A stretch of DNA of 64,000 nt from Desarmillaria ectypa (lineage: Eukaryota > Basidiomycota > Agaricomycetes > Agaricales > Physalacriaceae). The DNA lies in contig JAUDYN010000004.1 in assembly GCA_030407005.1 (NCBI GenBank), positions 744,001 through 808,000 on the forward strand, in the 5' to 3' direction. This document shows, piece by piece, positions 1 to 12,213 of this stretch. Position 1 is the stretch's first letter. Each line of letters starts with the position of its first letter. Below the pieces are notes generated by a model. The model saw nothing but the letters and a program-made list of their open reading frames with translations, was not told the DNA's origin and searched no databases. A program made the translations under genes and the position numbers.

Positions 1-1349
1 AGAATTGCAAGGACACTACTCATCCTTCATCTTCATAGCAATCATATTGCATCACTATCCTATCATTATTCATCAGCATTTGGGACTTTTTCATTGGAAT
101 GCTACTATAGAGGATTATCATACACTTGCTATATAGATTGCTGTGAAATGGGGAGGATTGGTTTGTTCACAGTTAATACATGTGTGGTGTCAGGCCAATA
201 GTATTGTGCTTGGCTGAGCTCTGCAAATGCATGCAGATATACACTACTGTCCCTACTTATATACTAAATATTGGAATTGGAATTGATCCATAGCTCCATA
301 GCTACTATAAGTGGAAACATCGCCATATGTACAGCAGTTACTTAGCTATGTATTCCCTGGACTACATACAGGTTAGTTATTACTATAGGTACAATGGTTG
401 TATTTGAGTAGCTATAAGCTGGCTAATAAAACCTCGCCAGCTTCTTAACCCACACACTCTCTGGTATACTTTGTACATCATATTTGGAGAAGAGACAGAA
501 GACATCACGAATTCTCACACTAAATGCTAATTTACTAGAATCTTCTAGACTTTTCCTAATACTTCTCCCTTAATCAGCGAGTTCAGCATGATGCTGGATT
601 GCCATCATCGTGGCTCAACTTTCAAATTCCAACATAGATACCATTCATCATCCACACATTACTATCTTGCTCAGACTATGCCACATGACTATTCTATGTA
701 TTATTCCTTACATTATATACTCCTTGGGTACCTCATATACATGTCAATAAAGACATACAAATCAAGGCATAGCCAAGAAAGTTGGCGTGAAGGGTAATGA
801 GAATGAAAAAGACAATGGACGCGACTCCCATGCCTGGTTATATATCCTTCAGCTGGGTCTACACAAAATTTCCCTACTTTTTTCATATGTTGCAAATTCG
901 AACGCTCATAGTGCACCGATGGTAGATCTTAGTAGATTGACCAATGTTCCCTCAACAGCAAGACAAGCTGAGTCATTTATCGACGTGAAGGCTAGATACT
1001 GCATATGAGCCTTGAAGCGAGTTTCCATACTAGGTTGTGAAGTCGTGTGGCAGAACAGAGGAAACAACGCCCTGAAGGGGATGTGGTGACAGAAGTGAAT
1101 TCTTGAATCAAATTATGGAAAGTACCGTAGGGAAACAGTAAGAACTCATAGAGAGTACCAGTAGTTATCAGCTCTGCGATAATGGGATGTGAGGGCGAGG
1201 AGTCTGAAAAAAACCTAGACAACCAGTCTGCAAAAAGTCCCGGCGTTGAATGCTAAATCGGGAGTCACGATTGTGCATGAAAAAAACAATGCCATCAATC
1301 ACGCGGGCGGGTGCAAGTTATGTTTCTGCCACCATATCAGTAACAACCA
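1..1349. other. AT-rich repeat-bearing region without a supported gene
   Basis: About 1.35 kb with no convincing protein. The first ~800 bases are poor in CpG and resemble the transposon-derived parts of the window; a dispersed repeat lies at 181-640. A short frame starting at ATG 1182 (24 codons, MGCEGEESEKN...) lies upstream of the FunK1 kinase and might be part of a missing 5' exon, but I could not place a splice donor. I see nothing else. Confidence 0.5.
181..640. repeat. Dispersed repeat copy 1 (possible solo LTR)
   Basis: The stretch beginning CAGGCCAATAGTATTG and ending CTCAACTTTCAAATTCCAAC recurs at 32,405-32,605. The second copy lacks about 250 bases found here between roughly 275 and 522. 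Both are CpG-poor and contain a TATATACT segment, as LTR promoters often do. I could not fix the outer ends or a target duplication, so LTR identity is an inference. Confidence 0.5.
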
Positions 1350-3006
1350 TTGTTCTCCAGTCAAGTCCTCGATGAAGACGGGTTCGTGCTAGGGACGGAT
1401 AGGGCAGAAAAAGCTCGGATTCAGTGTGCACGCTATGCTCTCCAGATACTATCAAATGCCGGACTGAGATCCCATGCACTTGCAACCTTCATTGACCGCG
1501 ACCACATCCAGCTATCCTACTATGATCGGTCCGCAATTATTGTTTCCCAAGCCATCGATCTAGCGAACAAAGATGATGAGATCCTGTTCATTACCATGTT
1601 AATAGGATGTCACCATCTTACGCTCAAACAGCGCGGTATCCTTCACCATATCATCGAAGACCCGTACATCACCGATTTCAACCGACTCAACGCTGTTTCA
1701 AAAGACCCGAAGACGCTGTTCTGTGGACTGATCATGAACCTTGATAGGAACGGCAAAGCCATCAAGCTTAAATTGGGCAAAACCGTCTACCGTCAGCGAG
1801 GTCTCATTGGTCGTGATACATGTGTCATCTGTGCGACGTGCGCTGAGTGGAGTGGCATGAAGTTGGTTGTCAAAATCAGTTGGCCGAGCGCCTCGCGGAA
1901 GTCAGAAAAGGCATTGCTTAACATCGCCAAGGCGAAAGCCAAAGAGTTGGCTGGTGACGACAAGAGGCACTGGATTCTAGATCACCTCCCGAGTATACTC
2001 CACGAGCAAGACTTCGATTTCGATGACGATTCGGCGCAGAAGATAATCGCAAAAATGATACACGACGGCAAGTTCGTCGGTTCAAGAGAGGGCACGTACG
2101 AAGAACGCGTTCTCCGTATTACTGTTCTGGAAGAGCTGTTCCCAATCACAAGTCTTCGAAAAGACAGTGACTACGCGCAAGTCTTTGTCGATATACTCCA
2201 ATGTACGTTTTTATCATCTCTTTTTCTGTATTTTGTTCTGACGTCCACTTGTAGGTCACAAGTGGCTTTATGACCATCCTCGCATACTTCATCGAGACAT
2301 CAGCATGGCCAATCTCATGTATCGGATTGATAGCAAGGGGAATATCCTCGGAGTGCTCAACGACTTTGATCTTTCGTCGTTACTTCCCATTGATGAAGCC
2401 ACGTCTCTCCGTCGCACCGGTACGCCGCCTTACATGGCTTTCGATCTTCTTAAGGAACGAAAGGATTCCGGTCTACATCTTTACCGCCATGATTTAGAGG
2501 CACTGTTCAATGTCATGTTGATGATATGCTGTCGCCACTCTATCATCAAAGAGCCCCAGCCCCACGGCACGTCACAATTGGAAGAGATCCCTAAAAGCTT
2601 TTCCCGATGGTTTGACCGTGGAATATCTTGAGATGACTTGGCTGAACTCAAGTCGTCCTTTTTATCCAACGCCCAACCCTTTCACGAAGTTTCTGCCTGC
2701 TTCAAAGCCTTTCGACCCTGGCTCGAAGACATTCACGATGCATTTTCCGAAGGCCTCACCGCCCGCCGGCGATCGAAGCAGACCCTCAAGACTTCGAAGA
2801 AAAGACTCGCAGATGTTTTCAATATTGATGGTTCTATCCTTCCTAAGCTCGGAGCACGACAAGAGCCACAGCAAGCACCATTTGACGAGGAAACCCTGGG
2901 TGGATATGTTATGTATGGGATGTTCTTAAACATCATGCAGGAATTTAACGGAAAAACGCTCATTTTGAAGAACAAAGATAAGCCCCCGGCAGTCAAGGGC
3001 TCGTAG
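1350..3006 (+). pseudogene. FunK1-family fungal protein kinase, 5'-incomplete, with in-frame TGA
   Basis: A FunK1-type (fungal-specific) serine/threonine kinase-like gene. The coding frame is open from 1350 but has no ATG there (the first codon is TTG after a stop at 1341), so the true 5' exon is missing or not found. An intron at about 2202-2254 (GTACGT...TGTAG) splits the kinase core. Visible motifs are a VVKISW lysine strand, HRDISMANL as the catalytic loop with Asp and Asn, and NDFDLS in place of DFG. A single TGA at 2629-2631 then interrupts a frame that stays open to the TAG ending at 3006; the downstream 125 codons look like the usual FunK1 C-terminal tail. The TGA could be a CGA-to-TGA change. 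If translated to the TGA, the protein would still hold the whole catalytic core, so a truncated active protein is possible. FunK1 genes are expanded in mushroom-forming fungi; the substrates are unknown. Confidence 0.65.
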
Positions 3007-3640
3007 ATACGATACCTATGGTAAAGTCGTTGTATGTATTTGACGATCAATTCATTCCAACTTATGAAACTTGTAGCGTACCAGATTTGAGAACCCTTCA
3101 TGCTCGTACTTATCACACATCACGGTGGCGCCGAGATGGACCGTCGTACTAGAGTCTCGAAGATGCAAACGCGAGAAAGTAGCTTGAACTGGAACTGGCA
3201 GGCGTCAAGTCAACTTGAACGCAAAGTTAGTGGCTTCATCACATGATATGACTGACGCGTAATTAAAAGAATTAAAAGGGTGAAAAATCGAATTAAATAA
3301 TACCCGGTGACTTCATATTAAGTCACAGTCAAAGAGACGAAGGCTGCCGATCAGGGGACTGAAGCAATTAGGCTGTTGAAACGTTGACCAACGGTGATGC
3401 GCCTTTTTCAAAGTTCGCGACCATCTTGCTCACTGTTTCCTCTTATCAGATACCATGATGATGACCGCCGAAGAAATGAATACGCTCAACCAATAAACAC
3501 TCTTCCGTACCCTCTGCTGCCTCAGCAAGCCTTAACCACCAAAGCGCAAACTATTCAGCACACTGTCACGATATTCAAAAACGCAAAGCATATCCCAGCG
3601 ATGAGGTACGTTACCTTTCTTTGGTCTTGGTCTCGTTAAC
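3007..3640. other. Spacer between kinase gene and kinase relic
   Basis: No conserved protein is visible. A short open stretch at 3394-3639 gives no recognisable motif. It probably belongs to the decayed kinase copy that follows, but I cannot show that. Confidence 0.4.
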
Positions 3641-4400
3641 ACCTGGCTGATTAGCAAGTCGCCTTGAAGATCCTGCGGATGCCCTTGATATGCAGATTGT
3701 CCGCAAAGCCCGGAAAGGTGCTCGCCCAAGATGACCTTGTGCATAGCTCTGTAAAAGGCCATTTTCAGTGCGCGCGATAGTGTCGTCTACAAAACATCGG
3801 TTACAGATCTCACTTGATCTCCACTCTCATTAACCGAGATCATTCTTCGTTCACCGTTTCTCAGGACATCGACCTGGCGAATGAAGTGAGACCCTTTTCA
3901 TTGCCATGCTTGTAATGCCACTATCCTGCGCTTCCTCAGACCCGAGTATCCCTCATCATATCGTTGAGGACCCTTCTGTTGCGACACCATGACCCTTCGG
4001 AGGGATAGCAGAACCATCTAGCTCGAATCAGGTTCAATTATATATCACTGGCGGGACCTGATTGGTCGTGACGCATGCGTCGTCCGTGCAGAAAGTCGCG
4101 AGTTCAATAGGGCATCAGGTCTTCAACTGATGAAAAAGCAGCAGAGCCCGGAGAAACGTCCGGCTGATATCTTGGTTTTCATGGAAACCATCAGGTGAGC
4201 CAGTCTAGTGGTTGTCGATGCAGAGGTGTAGATAACGCGCATGGACACAATCACGAGTCGGCTTTTCCATTGAGAATAGTCACGCTGAAGACCAGTGCAA
4301 AGGGCGTCAGCAATGAAGTCGGTCTGGCCCTCGAACCTTGTCAGTGACATTGTTGTTATTGCCAAAGTCGCGGAAAGGAACTAGTAGAGCATTTACTCTA
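3640..4400 (+). pseudogene. Decayed second FunK1 kinase copy
   Basis: Fragments in several frames match the N-terminal half of the kinase at 1350-3006. Near 3820-3900 the plus strand reads TLINRDHS...TVSQDIDLANE, against TFIDRDHI...IVSQAIDLANK in the neighbour. Near 4044-4080 it reads RDLIGRDACVV against RGLIGRDTCVI. The fragments sit in the same order but are separated by frameshifts and stops. No catalytic loop was found. This is best read as an old tandem duplicate that has lost function. Confidence 0.6.
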
Positions 4401-5225
4401 TGAGGCTCCCTTTGGTATTCATAGTTCCACGATTTCACCGGCTAAGGACTTTCTTCGCTTTCAGGCTCCCTCAAGGCCTCGAAGCGACCGCCGGTCCTTC
4501 GCCTATTTTGCCTGCCACTGCCTGGCGAAATTTAGAAGCCAACGTACTCGCGAACCTACACAGGGCAGCGCAAGGCGTTACCAATCGTTCTGAGACCTGG
4601 AGCAGTGGCGATATAGTCAGAAACTGTAGCCGCAAGTTGCTCTACAGTTTGTTTCTTCGAACTCATTGGTCCGAGCTTCGCGTCAGGTTGGTTGATGTCG
4701 ACACAATATAAAGTGGTAAAGACGCGTAACGGTCATGGTCGCTTGACTTTACTGTCACTGGTAACTGACCCATCCCCGATTCTTCCCGTTCTTCTCATCA
4801 CTGATTTCATCTCGTCGTCAAGTTTCATCTGACGGCGGTTCTCCGTTGACTTTGCGGGGATTTCAAGTCAGTAATTCCCACAAAAATTACTCCCTAGGCT
4901 TTGTGCACCATGATTTTCTCCGAGCTGCCGCTGGCTCACAGTTACCCCGTGCATATTTTTGTCTTGTTTCACCTTGACGCTGGGTCAGCGAAGCTTCGCT
5001 TGTGATCCCGAGGCCTTACCAGCGATCGTGTGCCTACATAATCCATCAGCATCCTCTTTCCCAAGGTCTATCATCGGAATAATGCTCACTGAATGGTGAC
5101 AACGCGATTGTTCAGTGCCATACGTCCTGTCATGATTTATCCGTTTCATCGGACTACCTTGGTGTGAAGGACTCTAACAGTGACTGGTATTTACCGGTGC
5201 TCCGCTTAAAGATTAAGGAGAATGG
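4400..5225. other. Intergenic region upstream of the xylanase
   Basis: The first 300 bases hold an open frame (4400-4711) with no recognisable domain. The rest is presumably the xylanase promoter region. No binding site could be assigned with confidence. Confidence 0.35.
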
Positions 5226-5232
5226 TATATAA
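5226..5232 (+). promoter_or_regulatory. Putative TATA box of the GH10 xylanase
   Basis: TATATAA lies 44 nt upstream of the xylanase ATG at 5276, which would allow a short 5' UTR. This is a sequence match only. Confidence 0.45.
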
Positions 5233-5275
5233 CATACAGGACCACTGATGTCCCGTCGAGTAATCTTCTCTCGCT

Positions 5276-7053
5276 ATGTTTGGCCTCCTGTCTATCATTA
5301 CTTTGGCTTGCATCTTGCAACAAACCACCGCTGTTCCTTTGTGGGGCCAATGTGCGCCTTCTCTATGTGTTAACGGCGACCTCGTACTGATTGTTCTGTG
5401 TCTGCCAGCGTCTAATGTAACGACTATCACACCAATTTCTCGATCCGTTGCTGCTGGGAGTGGCCTGAACGGGAAATTTGTTGCCAAAGGCAAACGTTTT
5501 TGGGTTCGTGTCTGACTGTCAATGATATCCAATGTTAACACTGGGGAAATAGGGTTCTTGTGCCGACCAGGGTACTATCAACATTGCTGGTTTGTCGCTG
5601 GTCGAAGGATTCACTACATGCACACTGACATGTGTACTCACTAGCGAACTCAGCCCTTTTGGTTTCTGATTTTGGCCAGGTAAGACTGCTTCTCGGTTTC
5701 CAACTGAGCTAACGGTGTTATCGATGAAGGTGACACCTGAGAATTCCATGAAGGTCAGATGGTGCACTACCGACTCTGTTCCACACACTCACTGAATATC
5801 AGTGGGATGCAACCGAGAACACCAGAGGAGTCTTTACTTTCTCTGGCTCAGACTTCCTAGTCAATTGGGCGGTATCTCATAACAAAATGATTCGTGGACA
5901 TACTCTAGGTTTGTTGAGTTTACTGATTTATGAATAATTCTGACACTCTTCCCAAGTATGGCATTCTCAGCTTCCTTCATGGGTCTCCGCCATTAAGGAT
6001 GCAGCTACACTGGTGAGTTTTATTGTGCCGATCAGTCAGCTGTCCAGGTTTTTATCCTGATCCAAAGACTTCTGTTATTCAAAACCACATCGCTAATGTT
6101 GCGGGGCGGTACAAGGGAAAGTTGTATGGTATGCACCCATTCAAACCTGTTTACCTTCTGTGGCTAATGCATTTCGCGCAGCTGTACGTGGTCTACGCTG
6201 TTTAGGTTTCTAGAGCTCACTAATGCCTCATAATAGTGGGACGTCTGCAAGTACGACAGATTTCACTTGATCATTCTGGTTGTCTGACAACTTCTCAGTG
6301 AGATCCTCAACGAGGACGGAAGTCTGCGATCGAGTGTCTTCTCCAACGTACTCGGAGAGGTATGCGAATTAACTGTTGTCATCGATATCTTACTGATCCT
6401 GTCTTTAAGTCCTTTGTCACCATTGCGTTCAAGGCTGCGAGGGCGGCTGATCCCACGGCAAAGTCGGTCAACACCTAGGACTTCGTCACTCGCTGATAAC
6501 ACAGTTGGATAGATTATACATCAACGATTATAACCTCGATTCGAACAACGCAAAAGCCAAAGGTTCGTGAGGCTTAAATGTATCCTGACTTGTTCTTATG
6601 TACGTTAGGAATGGTCGCTCTGGTGAAACGGATCAACGCGAACGGGAAGCTCATTGATGGTATTGGTACCCAAATGCATCTCTCAGTAAGTTTAAGTACT
6701 TAGCTTGACATGTCTAACACGTGTTATAGGCTGGGGGTGCTGGAGGTGCCCAAGCAGCTCTGTCCGAGCTTGCCTCAGCTGGCACGGAAGTGGCCATCAC
6801 CGAACTTGATATTGCAGGCGCCAGTTCTTCAGACTATACTACCGTTGCAAAGGCCTGTCTTGCACAATCCGCTTGCGTTTCAATCACTAGCTGGGGAGTC
6901 AGCGATGCTGTAAGCCAAACGCTCGTACTGCATTCGTTGCCTGATTTTATGCGTCTTTAGAATTCCTGGCGCGCCAGTTCAACGCCGCTGTTGTTTGATT
7001 CCAACTACAAGCCAAAGTCGGCTTATAATGCAGTCATCGCTGCGCTAGGCTGA
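5276..7053 (+). CDS. Secreted GH10 endo-1,4-beta-xylanase, many introns, intact
   Basis: Hydrolyses beta-1,4 bonds of xylan outside the cell. The start ATG at 5276 opens a hydrophobic signal peptide ([14 protein letters not shown]). Exons read by eye: 5276-5503, 5553-5589, 5645-5679, 5730-5753, 5803-5908, 5957-6012, 6068-6128, 6182-6183, 6237-6250, 6299-6359, 6410-6462, 6513-6562, 6609-6685, 6730-6909 and 6961-7053, total 1077 nt (358 aa). Family motifs come in order: [50 protein letters not shown] (acid/base Glu), LYINDYN, TELDI (nucleophile Glu), ITSWGVSD and a C-terminal [11 protein letters not shown]. After the signal peptide, PLWGQC resembles the start of a CBM1 cellulose-binding module but the rest is not recognisable. 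The segment 5352-5408 also has good intron signals and is 57 nt, so it may be spliced out, giving 339 aa. The exon at 6182-6183 is only 2 nt. Both catalytic Glu are present. Confidence 0.93.
6182..6183 (+). other. Two-nucleotide microexon (CT) in the xylanase gene
   Basis: Two introns of 53 nt each (6129-6181 and 6184-6236), both with GTAYG-type donors, a CTAAT branch and an AG end, flank only CT. Including it gives G|CT|TGG, which reads Tyr-Ala-Trp at the conserved YAWDV motif and keeps the frame; skipping it breaks the frame. Confidence 0.75.
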
Positions 7054-9871
7054 AAAGTGCCTTTGCATGTGCTGTCATATTTGTTTACCATAGGATGACT
7101 TGCGTATCTTCGTTCAGTGGAAACCTGACTCATCTGTGAATGAATGTGTATCACTTGTTGCTTCTTTCTATGATCGGGCTTTGTAAGAGAAACGATGCCG
7201 AGCAGGCGCTTATCAACATAGCCAGCGAAGACACTCTGTGAAGAGTCAAATTTTATCGATGTCTCTTATGGCGGTGTGATCTCGGTCTCGCCAAGAACCC
7301 CTGGTCAGTTCTCACGGCTGAGCTCCGGTCTTTATCAGTACTTCTGGGCAACACATCGTGGATTTCTTGAATTCTTCACTCCTTAAGATGAAATCTCTCA
7401 AAGATGCTTGATGCAGCTGCTAGTTAGAACAACATCCACAACCAAGCTTGATCATTTCGGTTAACATGCGACGGAAAACCTCATTCACCTTCATCAGAGT
7501 GGCATTTGTAAGACGTGAAAAGCGGTGTATTATACTGCTCCGTGTAAAGACGAAATGGCCACGGCAGGACCGTCGTTATGAGTTTGGAGGTGCATCGCGA
7601 GGAGAATTGGGGGGCTAGTGGAGTTTGGGTAAATGAGAGTTGGTGACAGTACTCGACTTGCAATCAAGAGATAGAAGGCAAATCGAGTCGCATAAAGATT
7701 CGCAGGTCTGCAGAGATGGACAAGAGGTCGCTTTGAAATGTGTTGGAGGAGTAGATGTCTCTGGAAGTGATGAGCTGGAGAATCTTTGGCCTCAATAGTG
7801 ATGCTGATGCTTTCTCGCCATGTATGGAATGTAAGACATTGGCAGTCTGCCACAGTGGCACTAGGACCATCACGACAGAGCTATGGATTCATTACTGCAT
7901 CCACCATAATTTCATTATACACGAGGTTTCGGTAGTAGGAGCGCCTTTATTTCTTCGTGGTTAGAGTACCCTGCAAGGGATGAACCGTCAAATATTGGTT
8001 GGGAGACGACGCCGTATTACTCACCTTTCCCAGCAGCTCTTGTCCATTAACAAGTGACCCAAAACTTGAACTTGAGGCAGTGCAAAATCGAGCATAATGG
8101 TAAGATGCAGAAGGTTATTTCACATCCGCATGATGTGCAAATCTAGGCGCAATCATTCTTGACTACCAGCACAGAAAGATGGATGTCGGGCCGCAGTGTC
8201 GGAGTGAGGTTTCATTTTTGAAATTGGATGTGGTGCCCTCGTCGGGATATTGGGATATCAGGATACCTCGGATATTTCCAGTTGGAGAGATTGCTTCTCT
8301 GTTCGGGACAGCTCACGGTACCGAAATGCACAGTTCAAAATTCAAAAGAATATTGAACGGGCAGAGCACAACTCGACAATTTTTTTAGCAGTTCAATTCG
8401 TGTGCTAAAGGATACTCTACATCTCACGTTAAATACAGGAAAGATTCTGAGAATTAGTGGTAATTTTGCTGACTGGTAGTTGCATTAATAATGACCGATG
8501 ATATCATCCTTTTTTGGTAACCCCTGAGAAGCGCAGTATGTCGACGAGCCAGACGGAATCTCTACCTGTCTTTCTTCTATCACTATCTCTATAAGCACTT
8601 GGTCGCTATCGAGCTTCAGCATGTAAATGGACAGTATGATTCCCAGATTTACCGAAGCACATATACTCAGGTCAAATCTAGTTTGGACACGAAATGCTTC
8701 CTCATGAAAGCGCAGTAGGTCGAAATGATGACGTTCGTGAGGTAACAAAGACCGTGCAGCCTTGGTGCCCTACTCAGATGCTGTAGATAACCGAGCAAGG
8801 GTGTGACTCCAGAAAGCACATAGATACAGGGTTTGTGTCGTTTCCTTGGACGTAAGTGGCCACGTTCGGAGGTTTTTATCCCTAGTCAAGTTGCGGAGAT
8901 TAACCAATGCTCCACAGAAGCTGCCCCAAGGTAGACGCAGCAGCTCTTTCTCGCTTTTATGGTGCGGAACGGAATGGACGACGCGACTCTCGTGCCATGA
9001 CCAAATGGATCAAGTTCTGAATTCCAATTTCTACGACGACTTGATGTTCCATTTATCAAACATTGCAAATGTAGCCTTCTCTACGATAATGGCGGTGACA
9101 TGGATAACGGTCGAAGCTAGGGACAGTCTTCTGAGAATTGGCAGCTAGATGAACGGGCCGTCCCTAGATTCCTGTTAAGATTGGAGTGCGGGATTGAATG
9201 AGCTGAAGAAGCGTATCTGGGTCCCGGAGCATTGAATAAGGGTTTGAGCAGGGTTCGGCGTCCGGTAAGTCGAACCATCGTCTGAGGATTTGATAAACGT
9301 TCGAAGCAAGTCGATGGCAGTTGTAGAATCGAGCTTGAACGCCGAGTTGGTGAGTCGCGTGACATCCCTCGGCGAACTGATAACGATCAGTGCAGATGAA
9401 CAGACAGAAATTCCAAGCAGGTTGGAGGGCCATCGATTGAGCTGAAATGCGATATTCGGGATCGTTAGCTGTGCTCGGCTGCGCGTACAAAGTCCATGGA
9501 CGATTGAGTCAGTGTTAACGTTGTTCACAAAAACGTGGCGCGTCTTACGTACGCCATATGGACCCTGCCTCTAAACAATGTTGAACAGATCCTGTCTGTT
9601 TCATCCGTCTTTTTGGCGAAAACGAACCTCCTTAAAACCTCGACGTGTCCAAGACAAAATTTCTTTCGCGACGGCCACGCCCTCTCTGACATCCTAAAAT
9701 ACTCGTTCACCTACTACGCTCCTCCATCTTTGCAATCTGATCGTTGGTTTTCCGGCCCCATTTGTCACCACACGTTGTTCGTCCGTGTTTAGCTCCTACA
9801 GCGCTGTGCTGTACATTGAATGACCCCATACCCGGAACACGGAAAACTAAGCTTGTCCATCTTCTCCTACC
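7054..9871. other. 2.8-kb intergenic region, no recognised gene
   Basis: Several overlapping short open frames exist on both strands (for example 9175-9528 on the minus strand), but none shows a signal peptide, a known motif or a consistent splice pattern. The last few hundred bases probably hold the promoter of the GH16 gene. I see no repeat or RNA gene. Confidence 0.45.
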
Positions 9872-12213
9872 ATGTCTTCCAGCGCCTCCCGCTCTCGCTC
9901 TCGCCGCCAGCCAGGAGTCGAACCGAGCACGCCAGGACCACCGAGGTCACGTTCTGGTACCAGTAGACATCATTCTTCAAAACGATCCGCTTCAAAACCG
10001 TCTGCCGTGCAACGGGCGCCTTCCTCTGCATCACGAGCTCAACCCCAGTCTCAACCACAATATCAGCCTCAACATCAGTCAGAGTCTCAACGCGCTCGCT
10101 CTTCTCATGTTATTACCCAGGGTGTCGCGACTGGCATGATAGGAGGTGGATATGGTCCTTATTCGGTGAGTATCTGTCTAATTTCTTTACCACTCTCTAA
10201 CGCTGCTGTAGTACAATCCTACCCAAGCCAAAGACGGTGGAATGTACACTACCTCGCGTTTTACTGCACCTCCTGTCGCGCCTTTGGTCCAGACCAACGC
10301 AGTCGCCAACACCAACACTACTACTGTTCCCCAGGCGCAATACGTCTGGGACAAGGACCCAGACCTTGATGATATTCTCCATAACCCTGATCCCATCATC
10401 GACGCCAGAATGGACCGCTCCTGCTCCCCTTTCTCCTCGCGCGGTTGGGAGAACGCAAGTGCACTCGTGGTCATATTTGTGGGGCTGGTCACTCTATTCG
10501 CTGGTTTTCCCATCGTCACGTACTACAGGCGCACAGCCAACACGGTGCCTGGATTCAACCTTGGCGGAATCAATTCCACTGGGCAGATACCGGACCTTCC
10601 TGGGCTCCCACGTCTTATAGATGTGGATACTCCCTCGAATGCTTATTCGCGTACAGGACACGATGGGAAGAAGTACAATTTGGTGTTCAGTGACGAGTTC
10701 AACACTGATGGTCGTACTTTCTATCCTGGGGATGATCCATATTGGGAGGCAGTTGACTTTAACTATTGGCCCACGGGCGATCTCGAATGGTATGATCCGA
10801 GTGTATGTCTCCTTTGCTAGGTGGTAGGTCTGTTCTCACCTCTTCTGCTGTTGTTTAGGCCGCCATCACGCGAGATGGCAAGTTGGTGCTTACAATGACG
10901 GAGGAAAATATTCACGATCTCAATTTCAAGAGCGGTACGTTTACGTTTCAAAATGCTCTCACAGGACCGCGTAATTGAGGCGTCAACAGCCATGGTTACC
11001 TCATGGAACAAACTATGCTTCACTACTGGATATATCGAAGTTTCGATCAGCATGCCTGGTAGTCCCAGGGCAGCGGGTTTATGGCCCGGTGAGTTTACAG
11101 TGATTCTCGGGTGCTTCGACACTTTCTGATGACTTCTTCCAGGAGCATGGACTATGGGAAACTTGGTATGAGTTCTTCCCATCCTTTCCAATGCATTATC
11201 CTCACTAGGCTGCAGGGCCGCGCTGGCTACGGCGCCACCACGGAGGGAATGTGGCCATACAGCTACGACTCCTGTGACTTGGGCACATTCCCAAATCAAA
11301 CAACAGCATCGGGCTCACCAGCTGCCGCGGTTACCGGCGGGACCAACGGCGCATCAATCAGCTACCTCCCAGGCCAGCGCCTCTCTGCATGCACATGCCA
11401 AGGATCCGACCACCCAGGACCCACCTCCAGCACGGGGCGTGGTGTTCCCGAAATTGATATCATCGAACACCAAATCGACACGAGTATTTGGAAAGGCCAA
11501 GTTTCGCAGAGTTACCAAATCGCGCCGTTCAATTATCAGTATTATTTTGATAATTCGACTAGCGTGACGACTGTCTACGATGATACGAAAACCAAGTTCA
11601 ATTCGTATAAGGGATCAAATTTGCAGCAAGCGGTGTCGGCACTGACGTACATCGATGAGACGTTGTATAATGGAACTGGATATGGGGCATATGGGTATGA
11701 GTGGTATTCGAATCCGGATAACCGCAATGAGGGGTATATCACTTGGTATAGTGAAGGTGTGGAGTCATGGACAGTCACAGCTGGATCCATCGGGGCTGAT
11801 CCTACTGTGGAGATCAGCCAGCGGCTTATCCCGGAGGAGCCAATGGTGAGTACCGTTCCTTTTACGCGAAGCTGTACAAAATTGATGACATTGTTGTAGT
11901 ACATCATTCTTAACCTGGGCATGTCATTTTCGTTCCAGGCGCAGGATTATAAGCACTTGACCTTCCCAAGTTCGATGTATATTGACTACGTGCGGGTGTA
12001 TCAACGTGCTGGGACGGAGAATGGGTTGACATGTAACCCTCCAACGAGACCTACGGCAGATTATATTAATAAGTATGACCTCCGTTTTTTGTATTGGTTG
12101 TTTTCTCATTGTCCTATGACAGACATGCGGAAGCGTACACGAATGCTAATCGGACGACATGGGATGCGGCGGGGTACACGTTCCCCCGGAATTCCCTTTA
12201 TGACGGATGTTAA
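9872..12213 (+). CDS. KRE6/SKN1-type GH16 beta-glucan synthesis protein (type II membrane glycosidase)
   Basis: KRE6/SKN1 proteins act in beta-1,6-glucan assembly of the fungal wall, in the secretory pathway. Exons: 9872-10165, 10212-10802, 10859-10934, 10990-11088, 11143-11165, 11216-11845, 11900-12072 and 12123-12213, total 1977 nt (658 aa). The N-terminal ~90 residues are Ser/Arg/Gln/Pro-rich and cytosolic. One membrane segment follows (ASALVVIFVGLVTLF...), as expected for a type II signal anchor. The lumenal GH16 domain begins near NLVFSDEFNTDGRTF and carries the catalytic motif PEIDIIEHQ (E-x-D-x-x-E, both Glu present), YITWYSEG and LNLGMS. It ends IDYVRVYQ and a Cys-terminated NSLYDGC tail typical of the family. 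The length fits the family and the frame holds throughout. I avoid choosing between KRE6 and SKN1. Confidence 0.92.

Noticed and set aside
9164..9528. Overlapping minus-strand frames of about 110 codons.
   Set aside because: Three frames are open over the same stretch with no motif, so at least two are chance; none could be preferred.
10187..10519. Minus-strand frame of 110 codons and two plus-strand frames (10,237 and 10,445) over the GH16 gene.
   Set aside because: They are other-frame shadows of the clearly coding GH16 exon 2.
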